A stretch of 9,210 bases of DNA from an uncultured Selenomonadales bacterium (GTDB lineage Bacteria; Bacillota_C; Negativicutes; Selenomonadales; Selenomonadaceae). A model generated the notes under the pieces. That model did no database searches, had not been told where the DNA came from, and worked only from the letters and a program-made list of their open reading frames with translations. Positions within the stretch are counted from its first letter, which is position 1. Every line of letters starts with the position of its first letter. This document shows positions 7,801 to 9,210 of the stretch, piece by piece. Both the position numbers and the translations under genes were made by a program. The DNA lies in contig CAMYWI010000033.1 in NCBI GenBank assembly GCA_947302675.1, forward strand, positions 1 through 9,210, in the 5' to 3' direction.

Positions 7801-8656
7801 AGGTAAGCACGTTAAAGTTGTTAAGCATTTTATAAAGAGCGACGAACTTTTTCCAAACACCGACATCAAGGGCGGCGTCGCCATAACTTTTTTTGACGCC
7901 AAAGAAAATTTCGGCGCGATTGGAATTTTTATTCCGTTTGAAGAGCTTCGCGCCATTCATCAGAAAGTTGTCCTCGACAATAAAAATTTCAGCCCGCTCA
8001 GCGAAATTATGACCGGAACTGATATTTATCATTGGACAGAACAAATGCACATTGAAAATCCGAACTTTGTCGCTCGCATGAGCAAAGGACATGAATACGA
8101 CATATCGACGAATGCTTTTGAATTGTTGCCGGAAATTTTTTTGAACGATAAACCGAACGACGGCAAGGAGTATGTTCAATTTTTGGGGCGCGAAAAAAAT
8201 AGTCGCGTGTTTAAATGGCTCCGCCGCGATTACTTAAAAGAGCATCCAACGTTTTATAAATGGGAAGTTCTTATACCCGCGTCCAACGGCTCAGGAGCTA
8301 TTGGTGAAGTGTTGGTAACGCCGCTTGTCGGCTCGCCGCTTGTCGGCTCGCCGCTTGTCGGCCATACAAGCACCTTTATAACGGTCGGAGCGTTCGATAG
8401 TGAGGCTCAGGCGCGGGCGTGCTATGCATACATCAAGAGCAAGTTTTGTCGGGCAATGCTGGGCATTCTGAAGGTCACACAGCACAATCCGCCGGCAACG
8501 TGGGCGAAGGTTCCGCTGCAAGATTTTAATCCCGCCACGAGCGACATTGACTGGAGCGCGAGCATTCCCGCAATCGACGCGCAACTTTACGCCAAGTACA
8601 ACTTGAGCGACGCGGAGATAAAGTTTATAGAGACGCACGTTAAAGAAATGAGCTGA
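4832..8656 (+). CDS. Multidomain restriction-modification enzyme: GIY-YIG-like nuclease, DEAH helicase, N6-adenine methyltransferase, target recognition
   Basis: A 1274-residue protein. Residues about 9-122 resemble the T5orf172 branch of GIY-YIG nucleases: LIYVFGI (10-16), GLLKIGDT (23-30), VHRAL (86-90) and REWFRVDL (103-110). The helicase follows with a variant Walker A (AKMRFGKT, 164-171), DEAH (264-267), SGTP (293-296), and motifs V/VI in GKLTAGVTVPEW and SYLQTIFRVQSP (473-511). A linker region (about 630-780) leads to the methyltransferase: TP motif X near 789, a divergent motif I ILDINAKTGLYPL (813-825), VICKTPMAKAITRRTLVG, and catalytic NPPY at 930-933. From about 1060 to the end is the presumed target-recognition region, with an in-frame repeat of PLVGS. 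It should bind a DNA site, methylate adenine at N6, and translocate and cut unmodified DNA with ATP, as single-chain LlaGI-like enzymes do, but with a different nuclease. GGAAGGAG (4817-4824) precedes the ATG by 7 nt and overlaps the upstream stop as ATGA. Codon use shifts towards the C-terminus. Confidence 0.88.
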   Translation: MNYEVSKHRLIYVFGIAADTHNGLLKIGDTTITTADKNLPPNCKALNQAALKRIKEYSNTLGVAPKLLHTELAVDNKNNSFRDYRVHRALKNYRKELAGTTGREWFRVDLATAIKAIAAVKQGKKFSADNKNLREEIILRPEQEDAVNKTVAHFKADNKFLWNAKMRFGKTLCALKVVKEMNFAKTIIITHRPVVKDGWFEDFDKIFGGTDYICLTKDDDIAGVKNNFVYFASLQDLRGSQSVGGKHDKNSAVFKTQWDFVIVDEAHEGTQTELGDAVIKKLVKKKTKFLALSGTPFNLLEDFAGDNVYTWDYVMEQRAKAAWTKENFGDSNPYDELPRMNIFTYNLGKLFNYVDAEDISFSFKEFFRTDGDNFVHADDVKSFLNLLVKRDENNYPFSRADYREMFKHTLWIIPGVKEGKALSKLLKSHEVFGGFEIVNVAGNGDSDDEPADALKKVRDAIDNHNYTITLSCGKLTAGVTVPEWTAVFMLAGSYSTSAASYLQTIFRVQSPCNKGGVSKRNAYVFDFAPDRTLKVVAEFVKVSTRAGKATNADRENLRELLNFCPVIAVEGSEMKTLDATKLLHRIKRAQAERIVRNGFDDTNLYNDTLRDLTNLDLEKFIDLKKIIGASKPTKKLHDITVNAQGLDNEKFDGDPFKARKPQTPEEKENARRAAVKRNAILILRGLSIRMPLLIYGANIDVDDDFKIEMFLDPQIVDDASWAEFMPNGVTRDKFKLFIPYYDPENFINAGKIVRERAIAADDLKPSDRVAKIAELFATFKNPDKETVLTPARVVKLHIDAAFDDKFFTPDKKILDINAKTGLYPLYVAYKIFRARLGNVSEDKIPLDELRRLWDMTVADNVFVICKTPMAKAITRRTLVGYRPAAVNAHCFDDLINQLKHKPDQFLKRVTTKNFWNKGVGKMFFDGVVGNPPYQIVGSGDNKNFAAPIYHEFIKIAYNKNLTAKASLIHPARFLSNAGAIPGDFSEKFLQGKHVKVVKHFIKSDELFPNTDIKGGVAITFFDAKENFGAIGIFIPFEELRAIHQKVVLDNKNFSPLSEIMTGTDIYHWTEQMHIENPNFVARMSKGHEYDISTNAFELLPEIFLNDKPNDGKEYVQFLGREKNSRVFKWLRRDYLKEHPTFYKWEVLIPASNGSGAIGEVLVTPLVGSPLVGSPLVGHTSTFITVGAFDSEAQARACYAYIKSKFCRAMLGILKVTQHNPPATWAKVPLQDFNPATSDIDWSASIPAIDAQLYAKYNLSDAEIKFIETHVKEMS
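8321..8362 (+). repeat. 15-bp tandem repeat inside the target-recognition region
   Basis: The unit CCGCTTGTCGGCTCG occurs at 8321-8335 and 8336-8350, with a 12-bp third copy at 8351-8362 before the sequence diverges. The unit length is a multiple of three, encoding PLVGS, PLVGS and PLVG (residues 1164-1177). A gain or loss of a unit keeps the frame and changes only the length of this segment by five residues. Confidence 0.95.
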
Positions 8657-8757
8657 GGCGTCCCCCCTTTGTCAAAGCGTGGACTCGCGGAACCAACTTT
8701 TGCGGCGGCGCGGCTCCTCTCGCTGAGTTGGCGAATCAATTCATTTTGTTTATTGAA
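8657..8757. other. Intergenic stretch with no recognised feature
   Basis: Between the operon stop and the second structured repeat I see no gene, promoter or T-tailed hairpin. CCAACT (8693-8698) could pair with AGTTGG (8726-8731) across a 27-nt loop, which is too weak to call. No terminator for the operon is evident here, so the structured repeat just downstream may mark the end of the transcript. The whole gene-free stretch from the operon stop to the small minus-strand gene (8657-9097) is otherwise filled by that repeat and the small-RNA locus. Confidence 0.5.
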
Positions 8758-8901
8758 CATACTTTCTTTGACCGGGCAAAGAAAGTATGCAAAGAAACCC
8801 GCCTCGCGGGGGCGTCGCCGCTTGAACATCCTGTTCAAACGCGGCGTTGTGGGCGCGCGTCCGTGCGCGCCCATCTGCGTTTCGACTAACCGTGACTATT
8901 C
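8758..8901 (+). repeat. Structured intergenic repeat, copy 2 (three hairpins)
   Basis: This has the same orientation and plan as the copy at 1969-2096. Hairpin 1 pairs 8758-8770 with 8777-8789 (CATACTTTCTTTG, 13 bp, loop ACCGGG) and is followed by a repeated CAAAGAAA. An extra small stem CCCGC/GCGGG (8798-8802/8806-8810) is present. Hairpin 2 pairs TTGAAC (8822-8827) with GTTCAA (8833-8838) round the loop ATCCT, with an outer CGCCGC/GCGGCG stem (8816-8821/8841-8846). Hairpin 3 pairs 8851-8859 with 8864-8872 round the loop TCCG. The ACTATTC tail ends at 8901. Relative to copy 1, several base pairs change on both sides together while the loops of hairpins 2 and 3 are kept. Confidence 0.8.
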
Positions 8902-8917
8902 GACAACAAATTGAGGC

Positions 8918-8946
8918 TTGAAAAAATTTTCGGGCTGTGATAAACT
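8918..8946 (+). promoter_or_regulatory. Promoter of the putative antitoxin RNA
   Basis: TTGAAA (8918-8923) and TAAACT (8941-8946) are separated by exactly 17 nt, and TG stands one base upstream of the -10, as in extended -10 promoters. The predicted start is near 8953. No open reading frame with a ribosome site follows, so the transcript is probably a non-coding RNA running towards the small minus-strand gene. Confidence 0.65.
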
Positions 8947-8972
8947 GCAAGCGTTAAGTTAGACAACTTACG

Positions 8973-8988
8973 GATCGTTAGCATGGTA
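8973..8988 (+). repeat. Direct repeat, distal copy (antitoxin side)
   Basis: GATCGTTAGCATGGTA is identical to 9179-9194, 206 bp away. With the next five bases (GCCAC against CTCAC) the match is 19 of 21. This copy lies beyond the toxin terminator and so would be present only in the plus-strand RNA. On the minus strand it recreates the bases ATGCTAACGATC of the toxin start, but with no Shine-Dalgarno before it. Confidence 0.95.
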
Positions 8989-8993
8989 GCCAC

Positions 8994-9025
8994 AAAAAGA
9001 ACCCCGAGCGGCGAACTCGGGGTTC
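8994..9025 (-). terminator. Rho-independent terminator of the small minus-strand gene, possibly shared
   Basis: Positions 8999-9008 (GAACCCCGAG) pair perfectly with 9016-9025 (CTCGGGGTTC), a 10-bp stem with a 7-nt loop. Read on the minus strand, the stem is followed at once by TTTTT (plus 8998-8994), a canonical intrinsic terminator about 70 nt after the stop of the 30-codon gene. The minus-strand loop UUCGCCG contains a YUNR (U-turn) sequence, UUCG, as in loops where antisense RNAs begin pairing. The same hairpin would end the plus-strand RNA, although no T-run follows it on that side. Confidence 0.88.
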
Positions 9026-9097
9026 AAACGTCTTGCGACTGTTCGTTTTACAGATTAACGATAACCACTGGGCTTTATCTCTTGTCTGTTGCGCTGA

Positions 9098-9190
9098 TTA
9101 GTTGCGCTTGTCGAGCCACTTGCAAACGACGTGCGAGATAATGTTCCCGACGACGGTCGCTCCGACTGTAACGATAAAGATCGTTAGCAT
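9098..9190 (-). CDS. Small hydrophobic membrane peptide, candidate Fst-like type I toxin
   Basis: The gene has 30 codons and starts at ATG (plus CAT at 9188-9190), ending in TAA (plus TTA at 9098-9100). The peptide opens MLTIFIVTVGATVVGN, continues with IISHVVCKW and ends LDKRN: one transmembrane segment of about 20 residues, then W and a short charged tail. This is the size and plan of Fst/Ldr/holin-like type I toxins, which insert in the membrane and damage it when overproduced. Identity as a toxin is inference. AAAGGAGGTGA lies just upstream (GGAGG 8 nt before ATG), which strongly supports translation. A terminator follows about 70 nt after the stop. Its own promoter lies to the right of the window. 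The start region is covered by the direct repeat that the opposing RNA would carry. Confidence 0.75.
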   Translation of the reverse strand: MLTIFIVTVGATVVGNIISHVVCKWLDKRN

Positions 9191-9194
9191 GGTA
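9179..9194 (+). repeat. Direct repeat, proximal copy (over the toxin start codon)
   Basis: This is the second copy of GATCGTTAGCATGGTA. On the minus strand it reads TACC, then the toxin start ATG, then CTAACGATC, so it covers the initiation codon and the first three codons after it. Extending the match to 9199 reaches the edge of the Shine-Dalgarno. Pairing with the plus-strand RNA from the other copy would hide the start codon. Confidence 0.95.
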
Positions 9195-9195
9195 C

Positions 9196-9206
9196 TCACC
9201 TCCTTT
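9196..9206 (-). promoter_or_regulatory. Near-perfect Shine-Dalgarno of the small membrane peptide
   Basis: On the minus strand AAAGGAGGTGA matches 11 consecutive bases expected to pair with the 3' end of 16S rRNA, and the GGAGG core is 8 nt from the ATG. It is the strongest ribosome site in the window, unusual for a 30-codon gene unless translation is held back in another way. Confidence 0.9.
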
Positions 9207-9210
9207 CATT

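Larger units (their letters stand above)
8953..9025 (+). ncRNA. Putative antisense antitoxin RNA (RNA II-like) of a type I toxin-antitoxin locus
   Basis: The transcript predicted from the promoter at 8918-8946 would begin with a 5' stem-loop, TAAGTT (8955-8960) / AACTTA (8965-8970) with loop AGAC. The direct repeat GATCGTTAGCATGGTA (8973-8988) comes next, then the GC-rich hairpin 8999-9025. Its repeat is the exact reverse complement of the start-codon region of the toxin mRNA made from the minus strand, so the RNA could block toxin translation. A 5' stem, repeat and shared terminator is the layout of RNA II in the par locus of plasmid pAD1. The 3' end is uncertain: no T-run follows the hairpin on this strand, and transcription might continue to about 9049, where CGTTTTA occurs. 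No direct evidence of expression can be had from sequence. Confidence 0.55.

Noticed and set aside
8664..8677. C-run followed by CTTTGTCAAAG after the operon stop
   Set aside because: The palindrome would need a one-base loop and has no T-run in the correct place, so it is not a terminator. No second copy in the window supports a repeat family.
8587..8950. Short open frames on both strands through the second structured repeat
   Set aside because: They have the same repeat-derived peptides as at the first copy, no ribosome site, and overlap the end of the large R-M gene or the small-RNA promoter.
1..9210. CRISPR arrays, insertion sequences, integrases or attachment sites
   Set aside because: No regularly spaced repeats, transposase or recombinase motifs, or terminal inverted repeats were seen. 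The tRNA-Gly could be an integration site, but its 3' end is outside the window.

Overview
The window looks like chromosomal DNA from a low-to-mid GC Firmicute, most plausibly a diderm one (Negativicutes/Selenomonadales). This is inference from three things: strong AAGGAGG-type ribosome binding sites and consensus sigma-70-like promoters, a secreted non-lipoprotein M48 protease with TPRs of the kind used in a periplasm, and a base composition that looks near 50% GC with alternating GC-rich and AAAATTTT-like stretches. No marker gene fixes the taxon.

Left edge (1-1924): a tRNA-Gly(GCC), cut by the window edge, reads leftwards from a perfect TTGACA-N17-TATAAT promoter. Back to back with it, an extended -10 promoter reads rightwards into a secreted M48 zinc metalloprotease with C-terminal TPR-like repeats.

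Centre (2129-8656): four rightward genes are joined by three consecutive 4-bp ATGA stop/start overlaps, so they look like one translationally coupled operon. The order is a DegT/DnrJ/EryC1-type sugar aminotransferase (TTG start), a small zinc-ribbon SAM methyltransferase, a methyltransferase-like restriction-modification subunit with no visible catalytic NPPY motif, and a 1274-residue protein that joins a GIY-YIG/T5orf172-like nuclease domain, a DEAH helicase and an N6-adenine methyltransferase with a target-recognition region. The last two should form an ATP-dependent restriction-modification enzyme split over two polypeptides. Why two sugar-type enzymes share its operon is unclear: they may be an unrelated upstream cassette or part of an unusual modification system.

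The operon is bracketed by two same-orientation copies of a structured non-coding repeat (about 1969-2096 and 8758-8901). Each has three hairpins whose stems covary between the copies while the apical loops of the last two stay nearly constant.

Right edge (8918-9210): a compact locus with the layout of a Fst/par-type type I toxin-antitoxin system. A 30-residue membrane peptide is encoded on the minus strand with a near-perfect Shine-Dalgarno. A convergent plus-strand promoter would make a small RNA carrying a 16-nt direct repeat exactly complementary to the toxin start-codon region, with a shared terminator hairpin between them. This is the most interesting overlooked element in the window; the restriction-modification operon is the second.
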